The translations under genes were made by a program, and so were the position numbers. Below the pieces are notes generated by a model that was not told the DNA's origin, ran no database searches, and saw only the letters and a program-made list of their open reading frames with translations. Positions 33,964 to 42,586 of a stretch of 64,000 nucleotides of DNA are shown piece after piece; within the stretch, counting starts at the first letter, position 1; each line of letters opens with the position of its first letter. The stretch is from an uncultured Pseudomonadota bacterium (lineage in GTDB: Bacteria > Pseudomonadota > Alphaproteobacteria > Rs-D84): NCBI GenBank assembly GCA_947306185.1, contig CAMZFU010000002.1, positions 1 to 64,000 on the forward strand, written 5' to 3'.

Positions 33964-34013
33964 TTCTGCCCCTTTGGTTAAAACATCGGGCGACAAATGC
34001 CGCCCGAAACATT

Positions 34014-35084
34014 TTACTCTTCAGAAATAGATTCTTCTACATCATCAACCGGCGAACCTATTGTCATTTCTTCGGCGATACCATTTGCACGCGCCATAAT
34101 CTTATCTAACAATTCTTGCTGCGCCTCTGGGTGATCTTTCAACCACTGACGTGCATTGGCTTCGCCCTGACCTATGCGTTCATTGTTATAAGAATAGAAA
34201 CTGCCGGCCTTATCAATGAAATCATATTTAACACCCATATCCAAGATTTCGCTTATACGGGAAATACCCTCGCCGTACATAATTTTGAAATCAACCGTAC
34301 GGAACGGTGGCGCGACCTTGTTCTTAACAATCTTGACACGCGTTTCATTTCCAATGACATTTTCTTTATCTTTAATTGCACCTGTACGACGGATATCCAA
34401 ACGAACCGACGCGTAAAACTTTAATGCGTTACCACCAGATGTCGTTTCTGGATTACCAAACATAACACCAATTTTCATACGAATTTGATTAATAAAGATA
34501 AGCAATGTGTTACTGCGTGAAACACTGCCCGCCAATTTTTTAAGTGATTGGCTCATCAATCGTGCAGTTGTTCCAACAAAACTGTCCCCGATATTACCTT
34601 CTAATTCCGCCTTGGGCACTAATGCTGCAACAGAGTCAATAACAACAACATCTACCGCCCCAGATTTTATAAGTGTATCGGCAATTTCTAACGCCTGTTC
34701 ACCAGAATCTGGTTGTGATATAATAAGGTTTGCAACATCAACACCCAACTTTTTTGCGTAACTTGGATCCAATGCATTTTCTGCATCAATATATGCACAC
34801 GTACCACCTTTCTTTTGTGCTTCGGCCACGGCATGCAATGCCAACGTTGTTTTACCAGAACTTTCTGGGCCATATATTTCAACGATACGCCCACGGGGAT
34901 AGCCACCTATACCTAACGCGATATCCAACCCCAAAGAGCCTGAAGATATCGCTTCGATATTCTGTTGGGAACCATCGCCCATTTTCATAATTGCTTCTTT
35001 ACCAAATTGTTTTTGAATTTGCGCCAACGCAGATTCCAACGCAGGATTTTTTGCCCCTGTTGTGACGACTTCTTTCTTTGCCAT
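34014..35084 (-). CDS. recA: Recombinase RecA
   Basis: RecA (356 aa) catalyses homologous strand exchange and triggers LexA self-cleavage. Walker A is GPESSGKTT, and the L1/L2 regions and GNALKFYASVRLDIRR are conserved. The C-terminus is acidic (DDVEESISEE), as is usual. One common position differs: DAENALDP where EHALDP is normal. AAAGGGG precedes the ATG at 35084; an upstream in-frame start lacks support. I looked for the alphaproteobacterial GTTC-N7-GTTC LexA box in the short upstream gap and did not see one. Confidence 0.98.
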   Translation of the reverse strand: MAKKEVVTTGAKNPALESALAQIQKQFGKEAIMKMGDGSQQNIEAISSGSLGLDIALGIGGYPRGRIVEIYGPESSGKTTLALHAVAEAQKKGGTCAYIDAENALDPSYAKKLGVDVANLIISQPDSGEQALEIADTLIKSGAVDVVVIDSVAALVPKAELEGNIGDSFVGTTARLMSQSLKKLAGSVSRSNTLLIFINQIRMKIGVMFGNPETTSGGNALKFYASVRLDIRRTGAIKDKENVIGNETRVKIVKNKVAPPFRTVDFKIMYGEGISRISEILDMGVKYDFIDKAGSFYSYNNERIGQGEANARQWLKDHPEAQQELLDKIMARANGIAEEMTIGSPVDDVEESISEE

Positions 35085-35137
35085 AAATAACCCCTTTCTT
35101 GTACAGTGATGATACAAAGAAAAAGTGGGCCTTGCAA

Positions 35138-36322
35138 TTATTTTTTAGCAATTAAAATCAAAACGGAAATCACGCCCACCACGGCGGTTACAAACCATAC
35201 CGCCGATGTTACGCCGAACATTGTAATGCATGCTGCACCAACAACTGGCGCTATAACACTGGGCAAATTGACGCTTGTACGAAAAACCCCGTAAAACCGC
35301 GTTTGTTGCGATTTCTTGGTATTATCGAAGAATAACAAATCGTGTACAGGCTCCATAAACGCACCAGAAATCTGCCACAATACGAATATGGCAAGCAATG
35401 GGAAACCTGTCGCAAATGTTGCCCAAATGGAAAATGCCGCAAAAGTTCCGAACCCCAATACCAACCATAATTTCTTACCGAATCGCCGTACCAAGTGTCC
35501 CATTACTTCGGATAATAGCAAATACGGAATAATACCGATGGTCAAAACCAAACCTAATGTGTCTTTGTTAAAACCGTTTTCTATAACCAAAATTGGGACA
35601 TATAAGTACCGCATCGCACGAAGAGAATAAAAACCAAAATTGATAAGATACGCACGAATCATACCCGGCGTTCTGAAAAATAAAATTGCATTACGCATCA
35701 AAGAACGAACCGTACGGCGTGGATTCATCGGTTTTATTTGTTTGTCTTCTTGGATAAGGCGGAAATATTTAAAGAATATCCATGCCGCCAAATAAATCGC
35801 CGAAGATAAAAAGAATGCCGACCTGTTGCCATACCGGGTTGCAACAACCACCGCCAACATCGGCGCAAATAATGCCCCAATATTAGTCCATAAATGATAA
35901 CGCGAATTTAGGCGCGCCATACCGGTATCGCCCGAAAAATCAGACATAAACAATGGAATTAACATCGCCGATAATGTAATTGCAAAACCGCTTGTATAAT
36001 CAAGGACTATAAATGTTCGTGGCAATACCGAAAATCCCATCATGGCATAGCACACAACCAACATCAACAGTGCAAAATAGAAAACCTTGACCTTGGAAAA
36101 CTGGCGGAATATTTCCTTGGCGAATAATGCCACAATCATGCAAAAAATAGAGTAAATTGCAACATATACACCAACGACCGCAGAATTTCTGAATATTTCC
36201 AAAATAACTAATGAATAAACCGCATTATAAATACCATCGGCAAATCCGGTAAAAAGCCCCAGATTTGCGAACGAAAAACCGCTAACTGAACTGCGTGCAG
36301 AAATATATTTATCTTTGGCCAT
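35138..36322 (-). CDS. Major facilitator superfamily transporter
   Basis: The 394-aa membrane protein has about 12 hydrophobic segments with a basic loop in the middle (about residues 190-215, RLIQEDKQIKPMNPRRTV), the normal MFS layout. The TM2-3 loop motif is weak. No specific substrate can be inferred. A similar MFS protein lies at 59745-60962. It is separated from recA by 53 bp and from secB by a terminator. Confidence 0.85.
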   Translation of the reverse strand: MAKDKYISARSSVSGFSFANLGLFTGFADGIYNAVYSLVILEIFRNSAVVGVYVAIYSIFCMIVALFAKEIFRQFSKVKVFYFALLMLVVCYAMMGFSVLPRTFIVLDYTSGFAITLSAMLIPLFMSDFSGDTGMARLNSRYHLWTNIGALFAPMLAVVVATRYGNRSAFFLSSAIYLAAWIFFKYFRLIQEDKQIKPMNPRRTVRSLMRNAILFFRTPGMIRAYLINFGFYSLRAMRYLYVPILVIENGFNKDTLGLVLTIGIIPYLLLSEVMGHLVRRFGKKLWLVLGFGTFAAFSIWATFATGFPLLAIFVLWQISGAFMEPVHDLLFFDNTKKSQQTRFYGVFRTSVNLPSVIAPVVGAACITMFGVTSAVWFVTAVVGVISVLILIAKK

Positions 36323-36396
36323 AAAAATCCCCCCGATAGATATCCGGTATCATATATAATATCACAATTCGGGGGAAATCGCAAAGGCAACAAAAA

Positions 36397-36414
36397 ACGC
36401 ACCAAACGGTGCGT
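36397..36414 (-). terminator. Terminator of secB
   Basis: The stem ACGCACC / GGTGCGT with a 4-nt loop is followed on the minus strand by six T. It lies 7 bp past the secB stop. Confidence 0.85.
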
Positions 36415-36420
36415 GTTTAA

Positions 36421-36861
36421 TTATTTTGCTTCTTGCTTTTGTTGATTTCTTTTTTCATAAAGTTCTGCAAAATCAACCGGCTGCATCGAGAACGGTGGGA
36501 ATCCAGATTCCGCGGTCAAACGCGTAACCAATGCACGGACAGATGGGAACAACAATGTTGGAACATCGATAAGCAAAGTGCGTTTTTTCGCATCTTCGTC
36601 TTTTTCTTCTTCCATCTGAACCAAACCAGAATATGTTGCTTCGATTAAAAAGATAGATTTACCGTCCGCTTTCAATTTCGAATGAATTTTTGTAATCAAA
36701 TCAACCATAAACAGATTCTTTTCTGAACCTTTGACCTGCATATCGATATTGATTTCTAATTCTGCCTGGCCATTGTCCTGTTTAAAGAATAAATCTGGTA
36801 CATTTGGGCTTTCAAAAGAGATATCTTTCAAGAATTGAGATATGATATTAAACTTTGCCAT
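36421..36861 (-). CDS. secB: Export chaperone SecB
   Basis: SecB (146 aa) keeps presecretory proteins unfolded and passes them to SecA. The family features are the N-terminal SFESPNVPDLF, a central beta core and the late sequence VPTLLFPSVRALVTRLTAE with GFPPFSMQPVDFAELY. The C-terminal tail is short and Gln/Lys-rich. It is divergent from mltA. A secB-mltA neighbourhood is common in alphaproteobacteria, though the fxsA and tim44 genes usually between them are missing. Confidence 0.97.
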   Translation of the reverse strand: MAKFNIISQFLKDISFESPNVPDLFFKQDNGQAELEINIDMQVKGSEKNLFMVDLITKIHSKLKADGKSIFLIEATYSGLVQMEEEKDEDAKKRTLLIDVPTLLFPSVRALVTRLTAESGFPPFSMQPVDFAELYEKRNQQKQEAK

Positions 36862-36943
36862 TACGATTGCTCCTTTTTTTATGACTCGTTTTATGATAAT
36901 ATAACACTAAAGAGAGATTTTACAAGTGGGGGGCAAAAATAAA

Positions 36944-38050
36944 ATGAAATATACGTTTTCACGGCTAATTGTACGCGGCATTGCGGCGGTTTTTTGTTGC
37001 TTTTTACTGACTTCTTGCGACCTTTCTACCCCGACCCATAGCGGCGATGATTCCACAATTCCGTCAAGGAACCTGAAAAAAGTGTCGTATTCCGAACTGC
37101 CTGATTGGAACAAGGACGATGTCAGATATGCACTCCAGGCATTCCGTAATTCCTGCAAGGCCAAGATACAATATACCGGCCGCGTGGTCCCAGACAGGGC
37201 ATTATTCGAAGAAAAATGCAATATGCTGCCCAGTGCCAGTGCCGATAACGCGACCATCCGCGCATGGTTTGAATCAAATTTCCAACCGTACAAGATTTAT
37301 AATGACAATGGTGGGACCAAGGGAACCTATACCGGATACTATTCGCCCGTGATACCGGGATGCCGGACAAAAACCGCGGAATGTAACGAACCGTTAATGG
37401 GTATTCCGACAGACGGTCAAAACTTTAAGGGCGTATCAAAGAAAAAGATTGTTGAAAACAAAATCGGGCGTGTCTTGTATTGGGCGAACATTGTGGACGT
37501 CCAAAACATCCAAATCCAAGGCAGTGGTATGCTGAAACTTTCCGATGGCAAAATGGTTAAATTGAATTTTGCCGCGGTGAACGATATGCCATTTAAATCA
37601 ATTGGGGAACAATTACGTAATCGTGGTATCCGACCCGAAGGCGGATATTCCGCCGATGCGGTATGGACACATCTGAAAAAGAATCCAAAACTTGCTAAAG
37701 AGGTTATATACAATAATCCACGATATGTGTATTTCTATGAATCGGTGCCACCGGATGTGATTGGAAAACTTGGCACTCCACTATCAAAAATACGAAGTGT
37801 TGCAATGGATGATTCGCTGTATACATTGGGATTGCCCGTGTACATCGATACGAACCTTTCCAACGGTCAGAAATTTAGACGCCTTATGATAGCCCAAGAT
37901 ACCGGCAGTGCAATCCGCGGTTGGATTCGTGCCGACATATTCTTTGGCAAGGGCGACGAAGCATATAATTATGCCCATGGTCAACATGCCCAGGGCGAAA
38001 TGTATATATTGATGCCAAAAGAATATAGTTATGTCGAGCCAAGAAAATAA
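36944..38050 (+). CDS. mltA: Membrane-bound lytic murein transglycosylase A (lipoprotein)
   Basis: The 368-aa protein has a signal peptide with lipobox LLTSC (Cys about residue 23), so it should be lipid-anchored. MltA cuts the beta-1,4 bond between MurNAc and GlcNAc to form anhydro ends. The MltA domain includes YTGYYSPVIPG and IQGSGMLKLSDG. A 3D domain follows with the catalytic Asp in AQDTGSAIRGWIRADIFFG. The ATG at 36944 begins the signal peptide; an earlier GTG would add six polar residues. It overlaps the next gene by 20 nt. Confidence 0.95.
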   Translation: MKYTFSRLIVRGIAAVFCCFLLTSCDLSTPTHSGDDSTIPSRNLKKVSYSELPDWNKDDVRYALQAFRNSCKAKIQYTGRVVPDRALFEEKCNMLPSASADNATIRAWFESNFQPYKIYNDNGGTKGTYTGYYSPVIPGCRTKTAECNEPLMGIPTDGQNFKGVSKKKIVENKIGRVLYWANIVDVQNIQIQGSGMLKLSDGKMVKLNFAAVNDMPFKSIGEQLRNRGIRPEGGYSADAVWTHLKKNPKLAKEVIYNNPRYVYFYESVPPDVIGKLGTPLSKIRSVAMDDSLYTLGLPVYIDTNLSNGQKFRRLMIAQDTGSAIRGWIRADIFFGKGDEAYNYAHGQHAQGEMYILMPKEYSYVEPRK

Positions 38051-38366
38051 ATTTGATAAAGACGAACGTGCGGCGCGCCCACAAACAATTGCCGGTGCAT
38101 TGGGACGATTGTTTAAACGCCTTGGGGTGCGTGCATCAGATTCCGATTTGGTCGCGCGTTGGCCACAAATTATTGGTTCCGAAATATCAAACCTTGCCGA
38201 TATTTGCGCGGTAAAGAAAACACGTTCCGGTGGGTATAATATTGTTTTGCGACCACGGAATCCGGCGTATACGTTAAAATTATCGTATATGACCGAAGAG
38301 ATTAAGCAAAAGATAAATAAATATTTTGGTTCGACCTGCGTTGAAAAAATAAGTTTCAGGAAATAA
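38031..38366 (+). CDS. DUF721 (DciA-like) protein
   Basis: The 111-aa protein carries the DUF721 domain, with LVARWPQIIGSEISNLADI and a nucleic-acid-binding-like KH fold predicted for the family. DciA members load the replicative helicase DnaB in bacteria that lack DnaC. It starts 20 nt inside mltA and is followed by ruvC 4 nt later, so it is translated with both. Confidence 0.8.
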   Translation: MSSQENKFDKDERAARPQTIAGALGRLFKRLGVRASDSDLVARWPQIIGSEISNLADICAVKKTRSGGYNIVLRPRNPAYTLKLSYMTEEIKQKINKYFGSTCVEKISFRK

Positions 38367-38370
38367 TAAA

Positions 38371-38859
38371 ATGACACGTATTTTGGGCATTGACCCCGGA
38401 CTTTTACATACTGGATGGGCGGTGATCGACACGGCGGGTTCCGCACGGCATTACGTGGCAAGTGGTGTTATATTACCAAAAAAGACCGGCGAATTGGCCG
38501 AACGCCTTGCCATTATATTTAATGAAGTTTCCAAAATATGCGATGCGTTTTCCCCAAATGAATGCAGTATGGAAATCACATTTGTAAATAAAAATCCAAC
38601 AACAACCCTTATTTTGGGACACGCACGTGCCGCGGCAATGGTTGCAATCGCGGTAAAAAATATCCCAATATCCGAATACGAACCGAATCGGATAAAAAAG
38701 ATTTTAACTGGTGGTGGACATGCCGATAAAACCGCAGTTGATAAAATGGTCCGCATATTATTGCCAATGGCAAATCCAAAAACACCGGACGAAAGTGATG
38801 CCATCGCAATCGCACTGGCCCACGCAAACACAACAAATTTCGCAAAGTTTATGAAATAA
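38371..38859 (+). CDS. ruvC: Holliday junction endonuclease RuvC
   Basis: RuvC (162 aa) resolves Holliday junctions made by RecA and moved by RuvAB. The catalytic acids are visible: Asp in LGIDPGLLHTGW, Glu in CSMEITF and the C-terminal DESDAIAIALAHA cluster. The second motif reads EITFVNKN where EQVFVNKN is usual, a mild change. A terminator follows at once. ruvA is 0.8 kb away beyond yebC, and ruvB is not in the window. Confidence 0.94.
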   Translation: MTRILGIDPGLLHTGWAVIDTAGSARHYVASGVILPKKTGELAERLAIIFNEVSKICDAFSPNECSMEITFVNKNPTTTLILGHARAAAMVAIAVKNIPISEYEPNRIKKILTGGGHADKTAVDKMVRILLPMANPKTPDESDAIAIALAHANTTNFAKFMK

Positions 38860-38861
38860 AA

Positions 38862-38884
38862 AAACCGCCAATATGGCGGTTTTA
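38862..38884. terminator. Bidirectional terminator between ruvC and yebC
   Basis: The stem AACCGCC / GGCGGTT (38863-38881) with a short loop has T on both sides and serves the two convergent genes. Confidence 0.85.
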
Positions 38885-38903
38885 CTAATCACCAATACTA
38901 TAA

Positions 38904-39620
38904 TTATGCCGCGGCGGTGAATACCTTTTGCACATCATCATTTGCATCTAATGCATCAACAAGGCGTTCAACCTTTTCCCATGTTTCCTCATCAACATCC
39001 ATCGGCATATTCGGAATCCATGTTAATTCCGCACTTTCCGGTTCGCCCAAAACGTCGGCGATTTTCTTTTGAACGTTCATGAAATCATCCGGTTTGGTTG
39101 TGATAATGAAACCTTCTTCGGTTGTTTCCAAATTATCAGCATCCGCATCCATAATGATTTCCATCATTTCATCTTCGGTTTTTCCAATAGATGCCGGATA
39201 CAAAATCTGACCGGCGCGGGTGAACATAAATGCAACACTGCCCTCTTCGCCCATATTTCCACCGTGTTTAGAAAAGATATTGCGAACTTCTGGCACGGTA
39301 CGACGTGGATTATCGGTCAATGCCTCAACAATAATTGGCACCGCCCCTGGCCCATAACCTTCGTAACGTACAGAAACGTAACTTTCGGTATTGGAACCCG
39401 ATGCCTTTTCAATTGCACGTTTAATATTATCATTCGGCATAGAATTTTTACGTGCCTGTAAAATAGCCAAACGCAGGCGCGGGTTATTATCGGGATTTTT
39501 ATCACCCAATTTTGCCGCCATTGTAATTTCACGCGCTAATTTTGTAAACAAACCACTGCGCGCCGCATCCGCCAGCCCTTTTTTATGCTGAATATTATGC
39601 CATTTGCTGTGTCCACTCAT
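38904..39620 (-). CDS. yebC: YebC/PmpR family regulatory protein
   Basis: The 238-aa protein has the family start MSGHSKWHNIQHKKGLADA, then GDKNPDNNPRLRLAI and MPNDNIKRAIEKASG. The acidic C-terminal domain follows. YebC proteins have been described as transcriptional regulators and more recently as helping ribosomes through proline-rich stretches. It sits between ruvC and ruvA as in many proteobacteria, but on the opposite strand here. Confidence 0.96.
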   Translation of the reverse strand: MSGHSKWHNIQHKKGLADAARSGLFTKLAREITMAAKLGDKNPDNNPRLRLAILQARKNSMPNDNIKRAIEKASGSNTESYVSVRYEGYGPGAVPIIVEALTDNPRRTVPEVRNIFSKHGGNMGEEGSVAFMFTRAGQILYPASIGKTEDEMMEIIMDADADNLETTEEGFIITTKPDDFMNVQKKIADVLGEPESAELTWIPNMPMDVDEETWEKVERLVDALDANDDVQKVFTAAA

Positions 39621-39672
39621 AATTTGACCTTTTGATTCAATTAGATTAGAATAACAGGCATAAGGATAGCAA

Positions 39673-40248
39673 ATGATTGGAAAATTGCAAGGTATTGTTG
39701 ATTATATTGGTGATGGGTTCATTATTTTGATGGCGGGGCCCGTCGGATATCAGGTTTATACTTCAGAAACATTGACATTAAAGTCCACGGTTAGCCTTTG
39801 GATTGAAACAATTGTCCGCGAAGATTCGATTCGTTTATTTGGTTTTTCAACCCATTCCGCGCAAAACCTGTTTAATATGCTGATTGGGGTTTCCGGTGTC
39901 GGGCCAAAGGTTGCATTGGCCATAATGGGAACAATAAAGACAGATACATTGATGACGGCAATCGCAACCGGCGATACCAAAACGATATCTACCGCACCGG
40001 GTGTTGGTAAAAAGATGGCGGAAAAAATTATCGTAGAACTGAAATCACGGGTTGGCAGCGCATCATTTGATTTCGGTGCGTCCGATTCGGGTGGCGTTTT
40101 ACCAGATTTACTCGCCGCATTGGAATCTTTGGGTTATCGCCGTATGGATATTGTTGAAATGGCACAAAAATTGGTTGCACAAAACCCAGATGCCGATATA
40201 TCAAAACTTGTTCCAATGGCATTAAAAGAAATAAGTGGCAATAAATAA
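39673..40248 (+). CDS. ruvA: Holliday junction branch-migration protein RuvA
   Basis: RuvA (191 aa) binds four-way junctions and recruits the RuvB motor. The N-terminal OB fold starts MIGKLQGIVDYIGDGFIIL. Helix-hairpin-helix motifs VSGVGPKVALAIM and APGVGKKMAEKIIVELK follow. The C-terminal RuvB-binding domain (about 145-190) is present. Its stop shares a base with the mnmE start. ruvB normally follows ruvA but is replaced here by mnmE. Confidence 0.96.
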   Translation: MIGKLQGIVDYIGDGFIILMAGPVGYQVYTSETLTLKSTVSLWIETIVREDSIRLFGFSTHSAQNLFNMLIGVSGVGPKVALAIMGTIKTDTLMTAIATGDTKTISTAPGVGKKMAEKIIVELKSRVGSASFDFGASDSGGVLPDLLAALESLGYRRMDIVEMAQKLVAQNPDADISKLVPMALKEISGNK

Positions 40249-41546
40249 TGACTAACAACGATACAATTTTTGCACTATCATCGGGACGCGGTAAATCCGG
40301 TGTTGCGGTAATTCGCATATCTGGTGATAATCTTAAAGAATTTGCAAAAAAAATTATTGGCCACCCACCAGTACCCCGGCACGCGTATTTTGCGAACCTG
40401 ATGGACGATACGGGCGAAATTATTGATCAATGTGTTGTAATATATTTTGCCGCACCATACAGTTTCACCGGCACCGATATTATTGAAATTCAATCGCACG
40501 GTGCACCGGCGGTAATACTTAAGATATTCCAATTCTTGCGAACACAGCATATGCGTATCGCAACGCCCGGTGAATTTTCACGTCGTGCATTTTATAACGG
40601 GAAAATGGATTTGTCTGATGTTGATGGACTTGTTGCATTATTGGACGCACAAACAGACAAACAACGCGTCGCGGCATTAAAATCCATGATGGGTGGGGAC
40701 AGTGATATTTACACCGATTGGCGGATGCAAATGTTAAAGATATCGGCATACGCCGCCGCAATGACCGATTACAATTCTGATGATTTGCCGGGCAACATAG
40801 ATGAAACAATTTATGAACACATAAAAACTCTCTATACGGCGATTTCTGCCGCATTGGGCAAATATAATGCATCACGTGCAATTACGTGCGGTATCAACAT
40901 TACTATTGTTGGCGAAACAAATGTTGGTAAATCATCACTGTTCAATCGTATTGTGGGATCCGCCCGCGCCATAGTATCAGATATTCCCGGGACAACACGC
41001 GATGTCGTATCGGCAACAATGGATATCGGGGGGTACATGGTGAATATTTCGGATACGGCGGGCATTCGTGACGCAACCGATACAATTGAACGAATCGGTA
41101 TAGAACGCACCAATGATGAAATCAATAATGCCGATATAGTCATTCACGTAATAAATCCAAACGATAAATATGCCAAGATTAAACCGGATGAAATATTGGT
41201 TATAAATAAATCGGATACAACCGATGTGCACAAGATAAACGGGGCGATATATACATCGGCAAAAAATGGTGACGGGATACCAGAACTGATGTCGGCAATT
41301 ACGGAACGCATAAACAAAATAACCGGAAACGGCGAATCGGTATTGATGATAAATGCGCGCACATACGATTTGGTTAAAACCGCCGCAGACGAATTAAAAA
41401 ATGCATTAGAACGGTCAAATGGTGATTATGATATATTGTCCGAACATGTCCGTTATGCCGCCGATGCAATTGGAAAAATACTTGGTATAATCGGTACCGA
41501 TGAAGTATTGGATATGACATTCTCGCAGTTATGTTTAGGGAAATAG
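40248..41546 (+). CDS. mnmE: tRNA modification GTPase MnmE
   Basis: MnmE (432 aa) with MnmG modifies U34 of several tRNAs. The N-terminal folate-binding domain begins DTIFALSSGRGKSGVAVIRISG. The G domain (about 220-370) has GETNVGKSSLFNRI, DIPGTTRD, DTAGIRD and NKSD. The C-terminal CLGK carries the Cys needed for activity. It overlaps ruvA by one base and ends at a terminator. The length is a little below 450. Confidence 0.96.
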   Translation: MTNNDTIFALSSGRGKSGVAVIRISGDNLKEFAKKIIGHPPVPRHAYFANLMDDTGEIIDQCVVIYFAAPYSFTGTDIIEIQSHGAPAVILKIFQFLRTQHMRIATPGEFSRRAFYNGKMDLSDVDGLVALLDAQTDKQRVAALKSMMGGDSDIYTDWRMQMLKISAYAAAMTDYNSDDLPGNIDETIYEHIKTLYTAISAALGKYNASRAITCGINITIVGETNVGKSSLFNRIVGSARAIVSDIPGTTRDVVSATMDIGGYMVNISDTAGIRDATDTIERIGIERTNDEINNADIVIHVINPNDKYAKIKPDEILVINKSDTTDVHKINGAIYTSAKNGDGIPELMSAITERINKITGNGESVLMINARTYDLVKTAADELKNALERSNGDYDILSEHVRYAADAIGKILGIIGTDEVLDMTFSQLCLGK

Positions 41547-41565
41547 AGATTAACAACAAAAAAGA

Positions 41566-41590
41566 ACCGCCCAAATGGGCGGTGTTTTTT
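41566..41590. terminator. Bidirectional terminator after mnmE
   Basis: The stem ACCGCCC / GGGCGGT (41566-41583) with a 4-nt loop is followed by six T on the plus strand and preceded by A-rich sequence that gives T on the minus strand. Confidence 0.85.
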
Positions 41591-42434
41591 ACCTTTTAAT
41601 TTCAAGCGATGTCTTTGCAGCAGCAAATGAAGTTATTTTACCTGCACCATACTTCTTTCTTATTGATTCAGGCAACACGGCTTCATCAATAACCTTTATA
41701 ACCTCTTCATATTCTTTTGGATGCGCCTTTAAATATCCTAAAATAATCGCGACACATCTTTCATAATTTTTATTTATTTTACCTTCCGCCACAGCCTCAA
41801 AATAGCTTCTATCTACCCTTGAAAGAGACTCTAATATTTTATCTCCATCTACGTTTAAATTCTCTACTAGGGATGTTAGATTATTATCAGCAATCTGATT
41901 AACCTTCAATTTTTCCATTGCATGGAAAAGCTCTTTAGCTTTTTCTTTTTTATCTTTCGTATCTTTGGAAATAATAATCCCCATTATAACACATGTTATA
42001 AGTAAGTTCATAAAGCTATCAAAACCAACACCAAACGGATTATCTTCCCAATCACCCATACCATAAGCACTTTTAATCGCCTCGCCATAAGTATGATATC
42101 TGGCTTTTGTTTCTGTATTTGTATTTGGGTCCCAATCGCCTTCAAGTGCCTTATCTAAGCCAAACACTGCACTTCCAAGAGCAATTCCAACAATTTGACC
42201 TATCAACGCCCCCCTTAAAACCGAATATTGCAGAAAAGGTCTGATTTTACGCGCGATTATACGCTTTTTCTTTTTTTCCAGCTTCTTTTGCGCCTTGATT
42301 GAGCGCGCCTCTTCTTCTTTCCTTTTTTGTTCTTCAATTTCCCGTTCTTGTTCTTCTCGTTCCGCTTCCTCAGCCTTTCTTTGGGTTTCTAGTTGTTCTT
42401 GATATTCATCATATCCGATTCTTTGTTTTGTCAT
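41589..42434 (-). CDS. Hypothetical coiled-coil membrane protein
   Basis: The 281-aa protein starts with a long charged coiled coil (about residues 8-62, Glu/Lys/Arg-rich). Two hydrophobic segments follow (about 70-92 and 138-155), then a soluble helical C-terminal half. I recognise no family. It has AT-rich codon use and an isolated position between two terminators or gaps, which would suit a lineage-specific gene. The 150 bp before it and the next gene contain no other gene. Confidence 0.7.
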   Translation of the reverse strand: MTKQRIGYDEYQEQLETQRKAEEAEREEQEREIEEQKRKEEEARSIKAQKKLEKKKKRIIARKIRPFLQYSVLRGALIGQIVGIALGSAVFGLDKALEGDWDPNTNTETKARYHTYGEAIKSAYGMGDWEDNPFGVGFDSFMNLLITCVIMGIIISKDTKDKKEKAKELFHAMEKLKVNQIADNNLTSLVENLNVDGDKILESLSRVDRSYFEAVAEGKINKNYERCVAIILGYLKAHPKEYEEVIKVIDEAVLPESIRKKYGAGKITSFAAAKTSLEIKR

Positions 42435-42586
42435 TTTTTATCCTTATTATTTTTTTATAGTTCTAAACAGAAACTATAACACAAAAAAAACCATTGTCAA
42501 GTATACATAAAATACCACAAGGGTTCCGCGTTTCCACGGTATGACACTGTTTTTTCGATTTGTTTCTATTGATTATTAATTCGCAT

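Noticed and set aside
35085..35137. LexA box upstream of recA
   Set aside because: No GTTC-N7-GTTC or close variant is present in the short gap.
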